Positions 38,396-46,135 of a stretch of 64,000 nt of DNA are shown here, in pieces. Under the pieces are notes generated by a model that saw nothing but the letters and a program-made list of their open reading frames with translations, was not told the DNA's origin and did no database searches. Source of the stretch: Streptomyces zagrosensis (GTDB lineage Bacteria; Actinomycetota; Actinomycetes; Streptomycetales; Streptomycetaceae); contig NZ_JACHJL010000013.1 of the NCBI RefSeq assembly GCF_014203645.1, forward strand, positions 186,001-250,000, read 5' to 3'. How positions within the stretch are numbered: position 1 is the first letter of the stretch; every line of letters begins with the position of its first letter. Both the position numbers and the translations under genes were made by a program.

Positions 38396-38929
38396 GTGCT
38401 TGAGCTGACCAGCACGGCCGTATTGAACGACCTGTTCGAGGAGTTCGAGCACACGGCTTGGCGGCTTGAAACGCAGCGCGGGTACGAGGCTGACCAGAAG
38501 TCGGACCGGTACCGGAGGTGGGCCCGTGGCGAGGGGTACAGCGCTGAGGGACGAGAAGCGTTTCTAGCCGGTAGGCGGAAGCTAGCCGAGCAAGGCAAGC
38601 GAGTAGAGCGTGTACGGATCGTGGACGACCCGCCTACCGAGAGCCAGCGGTACCTACTCGCCGGAGCTCCGGTGACCATCAAGGCTGGAGAGGACATCCG
38701 GCACCTGTGGCGCGCTGACGCTGACCGGCTCCTCCTGCCCTCAGCCGACTTCTGGCTGTTCGACTCGCGCAAGCTGGTTCGCTTTCACCACGAGGACGGC
38801 CGCACGCTTGGACTGGAGCTGATCACCGATCCGGCCGACGTGCTCAAGGCGTGCCAACTTCGCGACAGCGCCTGGCACTTCGCTGTCCCGTACGAGGAGT
38901 TTGCAACGCGGGTACCTTCCGCTGTGTGA
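38396..38929 (+). CDS. DUF6879 family protein
   Basis: 177 aa. The FEHTAWRLETQRGYEADQKSDRYRRWARGE start, VRIVDDPPTESQRYLLAG and the DFWLFDSRKLVRFHHEDGR segment define DUF6879, usually encoded beside XRE-DUF5753 regulators and probably an effector or toxin-like partner. GTG 38396 was chosen over GTG 38387 because GAAGGAG is 8 bp upstream. Confidence 0.85.
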   Translation: MLELTSTAVLNDLFEEFEHTAWRLETQRGYEADQKSDRYRRWARGEGYSAEGREAFLAGRRKLAEQGKRVERVRIVDDPPTESQRYLLAGAPVTIKAGEDIRHLWRADADRLLLPSADFWLFDSRKLVRFHHEDGRTLGLELITDPADVLKACQLRDSAWHFAVPYEEFATRVPSAV

Positions 38930-39768
38930 GCACTGATTACCAAAGAGCCCGTGAAGCCCTCGGTGTGCGGCTTCGGACACTGCGCACCGGGGGCGGGCTG
39001 ACCGGCCGGCAACTGGCCGAGCGCTGTCACTGGCCTCACTCCAAGGTGTCCAAGCTGGAGAACGGGCGCCAGACCGCGACGCCAGAAGTCCTGGACGAGT
39101 GGGCCCGTGGCTGTGGTGTCCCCGAAGAGGCCGAGGACCTACAGCGCCGACTGCGGGGGCTTGAGGCACACGTTCAAAGCCGTCGTCGTCAGCTCTCCGC
39201 CGGGCATGGCCCAATTCAGGAACAGTCGGTAGTCGAGTACCGCGGGACGCAGACGATCCGGGCCTATGAGGCGACCGTGATCCCGGGGCTGTTCCAAACT
39301 CCCGACTACGCCCGCGCGCTGCTAATCCACAACGCCGAGATCCACCAGACGCCCCGCGACACGGAGGCCGCCGTCCGCGCCCGCATGAGGCGACAACAAG
39401 AGCTGTACGAACCTGGGAAGCGTCACCGCATCATCTTGTGGGAGGGGGCACTACACGCTCGCCCCTGCGCCCCGGAGACGCTGGCCGCGCAGCTTGATCG
39501 CCTCGCCGGGCTCATCGGTCTGGACAGGGTTTCCCTTGGGATCATCCCCCTTGGCGCACCCATGGCGCTGACTCCGAAGCATGGATTCTGGATCTTCGAT
39601 GAGCGGCTAGTCCGGGTGGAGACGATCAGCACGGAGCTACGGCTAGACGACCCGGCTGACGTGGCGCTGTACGGGCGAACCTGGGACCGGCTGAACAATG
39701 CTGCCGCTTACGGCCCCGACGCTCACCGGGTGCTCACTCGTGCTCGCCGACTGCTCGCCAGCGCGTGA
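38926..39768 (+). CDS. XRE-family regulator with DUF5753 domain, second copy in the island
   Basis: 280 aa. HTH near residues 8-52 (LGVRLRTLRTGGGLTGRQLAERCHWPHSKVSKLENGRQTATPE), then DUF5753 (RAYEATVIPGLFQTPDYARALL). GTGA overlap with the DUF6879 gene. Only distantly similar to the regulator at 34190-35017, so the two are separate modules. Confidence 0.92.
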   Translation: MSTDYQRAREALGVRLRTLRTGGGLTGRQLAERCHWPHSKVSKLENGRQTATPEVLDEWARGCGVPEEAEDLQRRLRGLEAHVQSRRRQLSAGHGPIQEQSVVEYRGTQTIRAYEATVIPGLFQTPDYARALLIHNAEIHQTPRDTEAAVRARMRRQQELYEPGKRHRIILWEGALHARPCAPETLAAQLDRLAGLIGLDRVSLGIIPLGAPMALTPKHGFWIFDERLVRVETISTELRLDDPADVALYGRTWDRLNNAAAYGPDAHRVLTRARRLLASA

Positions 39769-39883
39769 GAACCATCGGGAACATGGCGCACCAGCGCGAG
39801 AAACACCGAGAAACACAGCGGGAGTTGGCGGCGTAAGCCACCTAGCATCGTCACCACCGGAACGACGTAGCGGGGGGACAGCG

Positions 39884-39979
39884 ATGGCTGCGACCAAGCC
39901 GACAGCACGAGCAACACGCGCTCGGGGCAGCGGAGTACACGACTACGCCCCGTACTTCCTCCGTTGGTGCCGAGCGTGA
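39884..39979 (+). CDS. small ORF, 31 aa
   Basis: MAATKPTARATRARGSGVHD followed by YAPYFLRWCRA; GGGGGGA lies 6 bp before the ATG. Basic, then an aromatic tail. May be a genuine peptide or the degraded start of a lost gene. Confidence 0.35.
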   Translation: MAATKPTARATRARGSGVHDYAPYFLRWCRA

Positions 39980-40098
39980 GTGACGTACGCCGGTTCGGGT
40001 GGTCCGTGTTCGTCGGCGCGGTCGCAGCGCTGGTCACGGTCGGTACCCACGCTGGCCGCTACCGATCGCCTCTGATCTCCCGCCCTTGCCGGACGTAG
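39976..40098 (+). CDS. small ORF, 40 aa with a membrane-helix-like segment
   Basis: GTG overlaps the stop of the 31-aa ORF (GTGA). Translation VSDVRRFGWSVFVGAVAALV followed by TVGTHAGRYRSPLISRPCRT contains one hydrophobic stretch. Coupling of two such short frames is unusual for noise. Confidence 0.35.
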   Translation: MSDVRRFGWSVFVGAVAALVTVGTHAGRYRSPLISRPCRT

Positions 40099-40232
40099 CT
40101 GGATGCGAGGCTCCCCCGAACTCGATGGGGAAATCCGGCAGGAGTCAGGTCCGAAGAAGCTTGGGCGTGACCCGCGTCCCACGGCACAGGTTGAGTCAGC
40201 ATCGCAAGCGTGGATGCGCTTGCCCTACCGAG

Positions 40233-40697
40233 ATGGTGCGTATGAAGCGAATCGTTGCCCGCGTGTGGAAGCTTATTCGCGGCCCTTTGCAATGGCGTGT
40301 GCTGTGGTTCGCGCACGCCAAATTCATGATCGGCGTCACGGGAGTGGTACGTAACGAAGCGGGGGAAATCCTGCTTCTCAAACACCGTTTGTGGCCCACG
40401 GACCGGCCTTGGGGACTTCCCACCGGCTACGCGATCAAGAGCGAGGAGTTCCCGAAGACCGTCGTTCGTGAGGTGCGAGAGGAAACCGGCCTCGAAGTTG
40501 TCCCGGGCAGGCTGGTGCACGTTACCAGTGGCTACAAGCTCCGCGTGGAAATCGCCTACGAGGCACTTCACGTGGGGGGAACTCTCAAGATCGACAGCTT
40601 TGAGATTCTGGAGGCGAAGTGGTTCAGCCCGGACGCGCTCCCGGAGGGGATGCAAGAGTCCCACGTCCAACTCATCAAGGCGGGCTCACCAACCTGA
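40233..40697 (+). CDS. Nudix hydrolase
   Basis: 154 aa. Complete Nudix box: G-YAIKS-E-EFPKTVV-REVREETGLEV (GX5EX7REUXEEXGU), preceded by GVVRNEAGEILLLKHRLWPTDRPWGLPTGY. An N-terminal amphipathic segment (KRIVARVWKLIRGPLQWRVLWFAHAKFM) may contact membrane. The start is ATG 40233 or 40242; neither has a strong Shine-Dalgarno. Substrate unknown. Confidence 0.85.
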   Translation: MVRMKRIVARVWKLIRGPLQWRVLWFAHAKFMIGVTGVVRNEAGEILLLKHRLWPTDRPWGLPTGYAIKSEEFPKTVVREVREETGLEVVPGRLVHVTSGYKLRVEIAYEALHVGGTLKIDSFEILEAKWFSPDALPEGMQESHVQLIKAGSPT

Positions 40698-40738
40698 CGG
40701 GGCTCGCCCCGAACGAATCTGTCACCGGCGCTCAGGCA

Positions 40739-41683
40739 ATGGCGACACTAGCCGCGATGCGCGCCAACGTGTCACCGCTGACTGCGAGACACCCCGCCCA
40801 TGTGTTCCGGCCTCTCGCGGAAATGCTCAGCCTGTGGGCGGCAGGCGGAATCGACACCACCCTCTTTCATGCTGGCGTCGAAAACGCCAGACGCCGCTAC
40901 GTCGGGTACGGGCTGGCAAAGATGCTGCCGCTTGACCGCGTGCTGATCGGCTACGACTCCTCGCGCGCCGGCGCCTTCGGCGGATTCCACCACCCGGACC
41001 AGGGATACCGGCACCTGCAAATGATGGCCATCATCACCATGTACGGGCCCTTGGAACGCCGAGATCCCGAGCAGCCTGTCCTGGCACTCCTCGACCTGCT
41101 GCGCGCGTACACCCACGACTGCCTTCACTACGGATCGCGTCGGCGGTACGTGGAAGTAGCGGGCGTCCCTGTCCGCACGCAATACGGAATTAACTACCGC
41201 CGCACGACCGGGCAGTCCTACTCAGCAGCCGACCAGCACGGCAGCCACCACACGCGCAACCTCGGCATTGTCATGGAAGGTGCGTGTGACAAAGAGGCGC
41301 GTGCCATCACTTGGCAGACGGCAGAACGCTTCGGCGTACCGGAACCCTTAGATGCTCTCGACGCCCTCACCTTCCGGGACGTAACGGGGACGTTGGTGGA
41401 AGAGGGCACCCAGCGCTTGGTGGACGTACCGGAAAGCAACGAGCGAACGCGGTACGCGGTGGCCCTCAACAGCTACGAGAAGGGCGTCAACCGGCGGTAC
41501 TCGCACCTCCTTGAAGAGTTCGCCCCTGGGGAAGAAAGCGAGTGCCACACGCGCCTTCTCGCGGCCATCATCAGCGGTGATGTGGCGGCGCTGGGGGCGT
41601 GGCTAGACGACCGGCATGGCCCCGGAACATTTACGGGCCTATTCCGCACTCCGGGATACTTTGCACCTGGCTTGACCGCATAG
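40739..41683 (+). CDS. hypothetical protein, 314 aa
   Basis: No family recognised. It has a His-rich segment (LLRAYTHDCLHYGSRRRY) that could be a metal site and YGINYRRTTGQSYSAADQHGSHHTRN. ATG 40739 was chosen since the frame upstream overlaps the Nudix gene. One TTA codon (41348-41350). Slightly lower GC than its neighbours, in line with an accessory-island gene. Confidence 0.6.
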   Translation: MATLAAMRANVSPLTARHPAHVFRPLAEMLSLWAAGGIDTTLFHAGVENARRRYVGYGLAKMLPLDRVLIGYDSSRAGAFGGFHHPDQGYRHLQMMAIITMYGPLERRDPEQPVLALLDLLRAYTHDCLHYGSRRRYVEVAGVPVRTQYGINYRRTTGQSYSAADQHGSHHTRNLGIVMEGACDKEARAITWQTAERFGVPEPLDALDALTFRDVTGTLVEEGTQRLVDVPESNERTRYAVALNSYEKGVNRRYSHLLEEFAPGEESECHTRLLAAIISGDVAALGAWLDDRHGPGTFTGLFRTPGYFAPGLTA

Positions 41684-42074
41684 GCGGTCTCTCGTTGGCA
41701 TCGTCCGTGCGCTACCTCCCGTTATCGCGTCCCATGGGCACCGAGCGCGCCGGGCCCGTGTGCGGCGGAAGCCCAATATGGAGTCGAGCATGGGGCCGGG
41801 CGTGGGCCACCTCCGGAATGCGAGGGTCGGGCGGGCGAAGAGCGGGGAGGCTCGCCCGTCCCACGATGCCGGAAATGGCGCCGCTCCGCCCACCTCCGTT
41901 GGGGAGGAGAGCGGGGCGGCGCCCGTTCCACCATGCCGCGCCCCAACCGCGCGACGCGTGCGCACCAGCCGCGCCGCGCGGCGTGTGGGGAAGTGGTGCG
42001 GGGCGGTGCTGGGTCATGCAGGGGCAGCGGTGTCACCACCGGTCGAACAGGTGCTCAGGTGCGTACTGACTCGC
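41684..42074. other. 391-bp convergent intergenic region, hairpin-rich
   Basis: No gene supported. Several GC-rich inverted repeats are present; the largest is the hairpin at 41877-41923, and a smaller GGGCGA/TCGCCC pair lies near 41832-41858. Confidence 0.5.
41877..41923. terminator. large bidirectional hairpin
   Basis: Arms GGCGCCGCTCCGC (41877-41889) and GCGGGGCGGCGCC (41911-41923) pair over 13 bp with one wobble, with CCTCC/GGAGG inside. Lies between convergent genes. Confidence 0.7.
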
Positions 42075-42758
42075 TCAGCGGTCGGCCCGCTGGTTGACGT
42101 TGAGCAGGAAGTCGAACTTCGCCTGCTTAGCGCCACCGACGTTAGTCACGGCCATGACAAGTGCAGGGTGGAAAATTGGGTCGTTGTTGTTGCCCGGCTC
42201 ACCGGGGAAGTAGAGCTGCGTGGTGAGGATGGGCCGGTTGGGGGCCTGGACCTTGACGTGGATGTGCCGGGTACGCCCCGGGTACAGGCCGGGGACGATG
42301 GTGGACAGGGTGAACGCGCCCTGCGCGTTGGTGTACTGGTGACCGCGCAGCCGGTAGCCGCGGTTGTCGTAGGCGCCGCGCACGTCCGCCTGCCAGAAGT
42401 CGAGCAGGGCGTTGGCTATCGGACGGCACGCGAGACCGAAAACGTAACCGGTCAGGGTGAGTCGGGTGCCCTGCATGCCCGATTCGAGCAGCGAGGTGCG
42501 CTGGGGCGACCGTGGCTTGAAGTACGGGCCTTCCATCTGCGGCGGAGTGGGGTCATCGTTGTCGTCGCAGTACGGGGTGGGTGCGAGCGGCTGCCCCGAT
42601 GGTGTGGTGTCGTCGCGCGCCCACGAGACGCCGCCGAGCACGAAGGGCAGTGGGGCTGCCGCTATGGCCGCCTTCAGCAGGGTCTTTCTGGTGACGCCCC
42701 TGGATGGCCTGCCATTCGTGCTGGCCTGCGTGGGGTCTTGGGTGTTCTCGCCTTCCAC
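42075..42758 (-). CDS. secreted intradiol ring-cleavage dioxygenase-like protein
   Basis: 227 aa. N-terminal Tat-like/Sec signal (TRKTLLKAAIAAAPLPFVLGG; RK rather than RR), then a catechol dioxygenase beta-sandwich with probable Fe(III) ligands in YDNRGYRLRGHQYT and YPGRTRHIHVKV. Intracellular catechol dioxygenases are larger; this belongs to the exported small group. The AraC regulator encoded just upstream on the same strand may control it. Confidence 0.85.
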   Translation of the reverse strand: MEGENTQDPTQASTNGRPSRGVTRKTLLKAAIAAAPLPFVLGGVSWARDDTTPSGQPLAPTPYCDDNDDPTPPQMEGPYFKPRSPQRTSLLESGMQGTRLTLTGYVFGLACRPIANALLDFWQADVRGAYDNRGYRLRGHQYTNAQGAFTLSTIVPGLYPGRTRHIHVKVQAPNRPILTTQLYFPGEPGNNNDPIFHPALVMAVTNVGGAKQAKFDFLLNVNQRADR

Positions 42759-42832
42759 GGTGTTCCTCCCGCGGTCCTTTTTGGGGGTGAGTCGTACTGG
42801 CCGAACGAGCGGGACCGAACCTATGCGGAACG

Positions 42833-43891
42833 CTAGGAAGGGTCGATGGACTCGATACGGCGAACGTGGTGATTCCCTCCGGTAGCCCGAGAAACCGCCG
42901 GTGGCGCGGGGGTACGGTCCGCCTGACGGCGGAAGTCCCCGGGGCTAATCCCGGTCTCGCGGCGGAAAAAGCGGCAGAAGTACGCCGGGTCGGCGAACCC
43001 CACCGCGCGGGCCACCTGGCTGACGGTCAGTCCGGTGGCCGCAAGCAGTCGCTTGGCCTCGCGGATCTCCGCCTCCCTGATCATCTGGCCCGGGGTGCGG
43101 CCCGTGGTGCGCTTGACGGCCTCGGTCAGATAGCCGACCGAGACGCCGACGCGGGCGGCGTACGTCCCGACCGTCGCGCGTACGCCCGTCTGCCGCCCCT
43201 CGGCGCCAGGGCCAGCGGAACGACTCGGGCCCAGGTCTGGTCCGGTGCGGGTGTGCATGGTCAGCAGCTGAGCGAATTGCCTGGCCACGACCGCTGACCG
43301 GCCGATGGCCTCCTCCTCGGGAGGGGGCGCGCCCGGTAGCCGCTGGGCGCGCACGATCAACACGTGCAGATACGACCGCAATACCGTGATGAATCCATCC
43401 TCCCGCTCGCGAAACTCCCGTCCCATGTCGGAGATCAGCGCGGCAAGTGCAGACGCGGTGCCGGGCTCCGGGTGCAGCCACGGCCGCTCGGCGAGCCTGC
43501 GCAGCGCGACCCGGTCCCCGGGGTGGGCGAGCAGGAAGTCATCGGTGAACAGGACAACCCAGCCCTGGAGATCGCGCACGCCGGCCCAGTAGTGCACCTG
43601 GCCCGGGGCGATGACGCACAGATGTGGTGGGCGTAGCCGCCAGGGGATGTGCTCGATGACATGGGTGCCGGTCCCGGAGGTGACGTACAGCAGCTCGTAA
43701 AACGTGTGCCGGTGCGGAAAGCCGGCCCGGGACAGCGGTCCGATGGTGTCGAAGGTGCCGATGGCGAACGGCAGCACGTTGGGAGCTGGCACCGCGAGGC
43801 GGTGCAGGGGCACGGGGTCGGTTTCGGCGTCGGGGTTTCCGTCGCATTCCTCGCCTGGCCGATGGTAGATATCCGCGGAAGGTGTGGGCAT
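42833..43891 (-). CDS. AraC-family transcriptional regulator
   Basis: 352 aa. An N-terminal cupin sensor (GFPHRHTFYELLYVTSGTGTHVIEHIPWRLRPPHLCVIAPGQVHYW) is joined to a C-terminal AraC double HTH (TVGTYAARVGVSVGYLTEAVKRTTGRTPGQMIREAEIREAKRLLAATGLTVSQVARAVGFADPAYFCRFFRRETGISPGDFRR). ATG 43891 follows GGAG. Likely activator of the dioxygenase gene located 74 bp downstream. Confidence 0.9.
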   Translation of the reverse strand: MPTPSADIYHRPGEECDGNPDAETDPVPLHRLAVPAPNVLPFAIGTFDTIGPLSRAGFPHRHTFYELLYVTSGTGTHVIEHIPWRLRPPHLCVIAPGQVHYWAGVRDLQGWVVLFTDDFLLAHPGDRVALRRLAERPWLHPEPGTASALAALISDMGREFREREDGFITVLRSYLHVLIVRAQRLPGAPPPEEEAIGRSAVVARQFAQLLTMHTRTGPDLGPSRSAGPGAEGRQTGVRATVGTYAARVGVSVGYLTEAVKRTTGRTPGQMIREAEIREAKRLLAATGLTVSQVARAVGFADPAYFCRFFRRETGISPGDFRRQADRTPAPPAVSRATGGNHHVRRIESIDPS

Positions 43892-44019
43892 GACAGGTCG
43901 TGCTCCGTTCTTCTTTACGCGCTCGCGCGCCCTCATGCCGTCGCCCTAAACCCCGCCCTGTAGCCTAGACCGCCAACTGGCCTAAGAAACACATGATTTC
44001 AGCCCGTTACTGCCTTGGT

Positions 44020-45459
44020 TCATTTGGTCGCCGGAAGCAACCACTCCGATGAGGCCGCGATCAGAGCACGTATGCCGGCGGGCAAGGCGGTGCGGATGTC
44101 GGGCGCGAAGTCCGGTGCGTGGTTGGCGGGCAGCGCGGCCAGCTTCTCGGCGGCCCCGGTGCCGGGCGCCGCGGCCCACTGGCGGGGCCCGATGGCACCG
44201 AGCATCCAATACGCGGTCGGCACGCCGTCCGCGCCGAACAGCGGGAAGTCCTCGGTGGCCATCGTGGCCGGGTAGTCGATAACCAGCCGCGGCCCGAAGA
44301 GTGCCTGATGAGCACGGCGTACGGCGGCGGTCGCCGCGGGGTCGGGGATGGTGACCGGGGAGCGGGAGATGACGGTCAACTCCGGTGCGCGCTCACCGCC
44401 GGAGGCCGCGCACTCGGCGCGTACGATCCGCTCGACCGCCCGCGCTGCGCGCTCAAGTGCCTGCGAAGTGAGCGCGCGTACGGTGATGCCGAGCACGGCC
44501 TGTTCCGGTACGACGTTGGGGCTGGTGCCTGCGTGGAGCGAGCCAACGGTGAGCGTGACGTGTTCGGCTGGGGCGGTCTCGCGGCTGATAACCGTCTGGA
44601 GCCGCAGCACCGTGGCCGCCGCGATGACCACCGGGTCCACCGCGAGCCAGGGAGTGGCCGCGTGCCCGCCGCGCCCATGCACCACCACCTCCCAGGTGAT
44701 GCTGCCCGCCATCAGGGGGCCGGCCGCCGCGTGCGCGACCATCCCGGACAACAGCGGCGCCGTGTGCTGGGCGAGCACGATATCCGGCCGCCCGAAGCGG
44801 TCGTACAGCCCGTCGTCGAGCATGGCCCGGGCGCCCGTCAGCGTTTCCTCTGCGGGCTGCCCGATGACCAGTACGGTGCCCTGCCAGCGGTCGGTGGCGC
44901 GCGCCAGGACAGCCGCGGCGCCGGCCACCGCCGCCAGGTGCAGATCGTGGCCGCAGGCGTGCGCGACCGGCACCGGCCGGCCCTGCGCGTCCTCGGTCAC
45001 GGTCTCGCTCGCGTACGGCAGGCCGGTGCGCTCGGCGATCGGCAACGCGTCCAGTTCGGCGCGGAACATGACGGTCGGCCCGGGGCCGGTGCGCAACCGG
45101 CCCACCACCCCGTGCCCGCCGACGCCTTGGGTAACCGCGTAGCCGCTCTGGCGCAGCCAGTTGGCGAACCGGGCGGCCGTGCGCACCTCGGAGCCCGACA
45201 GCTCGGGATCGGCGTGGGTCTCCAGGCAGAATGTCACGGCGGGCTTGAGTACGGCGGGCAGCCCGGCGAGCACACCGAGGACGGCGGGCCGGGGGCGGGG
45301 CTCGGTACTGAAACCGGCATCGGTACCGGTATTGATACTGGTATCGGTACTGGTATCGCTGTGGTCGTACGGGCCGGCCTCGGGTGCCTTCGTGCCGCCG
45401 GGGGCATCCGGGTTACCGAGGGGCATCGGGGGTGCCGGCTCGGGATCGCGTTGGCTCAT
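44020..45459 (-). CDS. M20D-type amidohydrolase (hippurate/aminobenzoyl-glutamate hydrolase family)
   Basis: 479 aa zinc amidohydrolase: FRAELDALPIAERTGLPYAS, metal site HACGHDLHLAAVAGAA, GQPAEETLTGARAMLDDG and ATEDFPLFG. The lid domain HGRGGHAATPWLAVDPVVIAA is present. The N-terminus carries a 25-residue Ser/Thr/Asp repeat encoded by GGTATC-type repeats. Cytosolic by sequence. Divergent from the RiPP precursor gene across 311 bp; whether it belongs to that cluster is unclear. Confidence 0.88.
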   Translation of the reverse strand: MSQRDPEPAPPMPLGNPDAPGGTKAPEAGPYDHSDTSTDTSINTGTDAGFSTEPRPRPAVLGVLAGLPAVLKPAVTFCLETHADPELSGSEVRTAARFANWLRQSGYAVTQGVGGHGVVGRLRTGPGPTVMFRAELDALPIAERTGLPYASETVTEDAQGRPVPVAHACGHDLHLAAVAGAAAVLARATDRWQGTVLVIGQPAEETLTGARAMLDDGLYDRFGRPDIVLAQHTAPLLSGMVAHAAAGPLMAGSITWEVVVHGRGGHAATPWLAVDPVVIAAATVLRLQTVISRETAPAEHVTLTVGSLHAGTSPNVVPEQAVLGITVRALTSQALERAARAVERIVRAECAASGGERAPELTVISRSPVTIPDPAATAAVRRAHQALFGPRLVIDYPATMATEDFPLFGADGVPTAYWMLGAIGPRQWAAAPGTGAAEKLAALPANHAPDFAPDIRTALPAGIRALIAASSEWLLPATK

Positions 45460-45770
45460 GCGGGAACTCCGTTCCGTAACTGGTGATGCGGGCAGTTCCG
45501 TCAGTAGTGGTGCGGGCAGTGGGTCGAGTGACGTGGCCCGCGGGTCCTGTGCGCCGCTCCCCCGCCGCTGGCTCGAACGTGTTGGTGTGCCGCCGGCGCA
45601 CGCGGCCGGGTGGGGCCGCTGTCACCGGATGACAGGGGGTGTCAGTGAGTGTCAGTGGAGTGACAGCAGTTCGCCGGTGGTACTGCCAGCGGCTTCCGAT
45701 GGAATGGGGACCGCACCAACCACTGCCCGGTCGCCTGGCGCGGTCTGGCACTCATACCTGGGAGGCAGTT
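45460..45770. other. 311-bp intergenic region upstream of the RiPP precursor
   Basis: Separates the divergent amidohydrolase and precursor genes. Contains the phased TGTCA/TGACA cluster (45620-45665) and the precursor ribosome binding site GGGAGG (45760-45765). No other gene found. Confidence 0.55.
45620..45665. promoter_or_regulatory. phased TGTCA/TGACA elements, candidate SARP operator
   Basis: TGTCA at 45620, 45640 and 45650, and the inverse TGACA at 45630 and 45661, are 10-11 bp apart, on one face of the helix. The two 3' copies form direct repeats TGTCAGT spaced 10 bp. SARP regulators bind direct repeats at about one-turn spacing, and a SARP gene is at the other end of the cluster. No convincing -10 was found at the expected distance. 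Confidence 0.45.
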
Positions 45771-45947
45771 ATGGCCCCGAAGACTGACCTGGCTTCGCTC
45801 GCCGACGAGATCTTGGAGCTGGAGTCGGAGACCTTCGAGATCTCCGACTACTCGGACGCCAGCGAGGTCGTGCTCGCCGGTTCCACGAGTTGCAGCAGCA
45901 CCAGCACCTGCTCCAGCACCACCAGCACCACGAGTTGCAGCGCCTGA
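45771..45947 (+). CDS. RiPP precursor peptide, thiazolylpeptide-type
   Basis: 58 aa. GGGAGG lies 5 bp before ATG. The acidic leader (about 38 aa) includes LADEILELESETFEISDY, of the thiopeptide/thiazolylpeptide bacteriocin type. The core, from about residue 39, is TSCSSTSTCSSTTSTTSCSA: 9 Ser, 7 Thr, 3 Cys and a final Ala, so 19 of 20 residues can be cyclised or dehydrated. If the core starts at Ser-Cys, as in most thiopeptides, it is 19 residues long. A 14-bp direct repeat at 45883-45896 and 45928-45941 encodes the TSCS ends. It converges on, and is not co-transcribed with, the modification operon. Confidence 0.9.
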   Translation: MAPKTDLASLADEILELESETFEISDYSDASEVVLAGSTSCSSTSTCSSTTSTTSCSA

Positions 45948-45984
45948 CGGCTGCTCCATGCGTGCGGCGCCCCGTGGCGCCCGA

Positions 45985-46008
45985 GCCCTCTCCGTTCGCG
46001 GAGAGGGC
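45985..46008. terminator. UUCG-tetraloop hairpin between precursor and modification operon
   Basis: Perfect 10-bp arms GCCCTCTCCG (45985-45994) and CGGAGAGGGC (45999-46008) around TTCG, an exceptionally stable loop. Located 38 bp after the precursor stop and about 130 bp past the last gene of the convergent operon. Probably insulates both transcripts. Confidence 0.85.
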
Positions 46009-46135
46009 TTCGCGCGTTGCAGGACCGGCGCGCCCCGAACGCGCCGGCCGCCACGAACCCGGTGTGGTGCGCCCACCCGCTCGGCCCGCCCTCCATGCGC
46101 CCGCCAGGGGGCCGTGCTGTTCGCGGCCCCTGACG

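Larger units (their letters stand above)
39769..40232. other. 464-bp region with two tiny coupled ORFs
   Basis: No gene above 45 codons. Two short frames with a Shine-Dalgarno and GTGA coupling (39884-39979 and 39976-40098) are listed separately. The remainder upstream of the Nudix gene shows nothing recognised. Confidence 0.5.

Noticed and set aside
44020..45459. M20 amidohydrolase as the leader peptidase of the RiPP cluster
   Set aside because: It has no signal for peptide leader processing, belongs to an aminoacyl-amide hydrolase family and is separated by its own promoter region; the M50 fusion is the better candidate.
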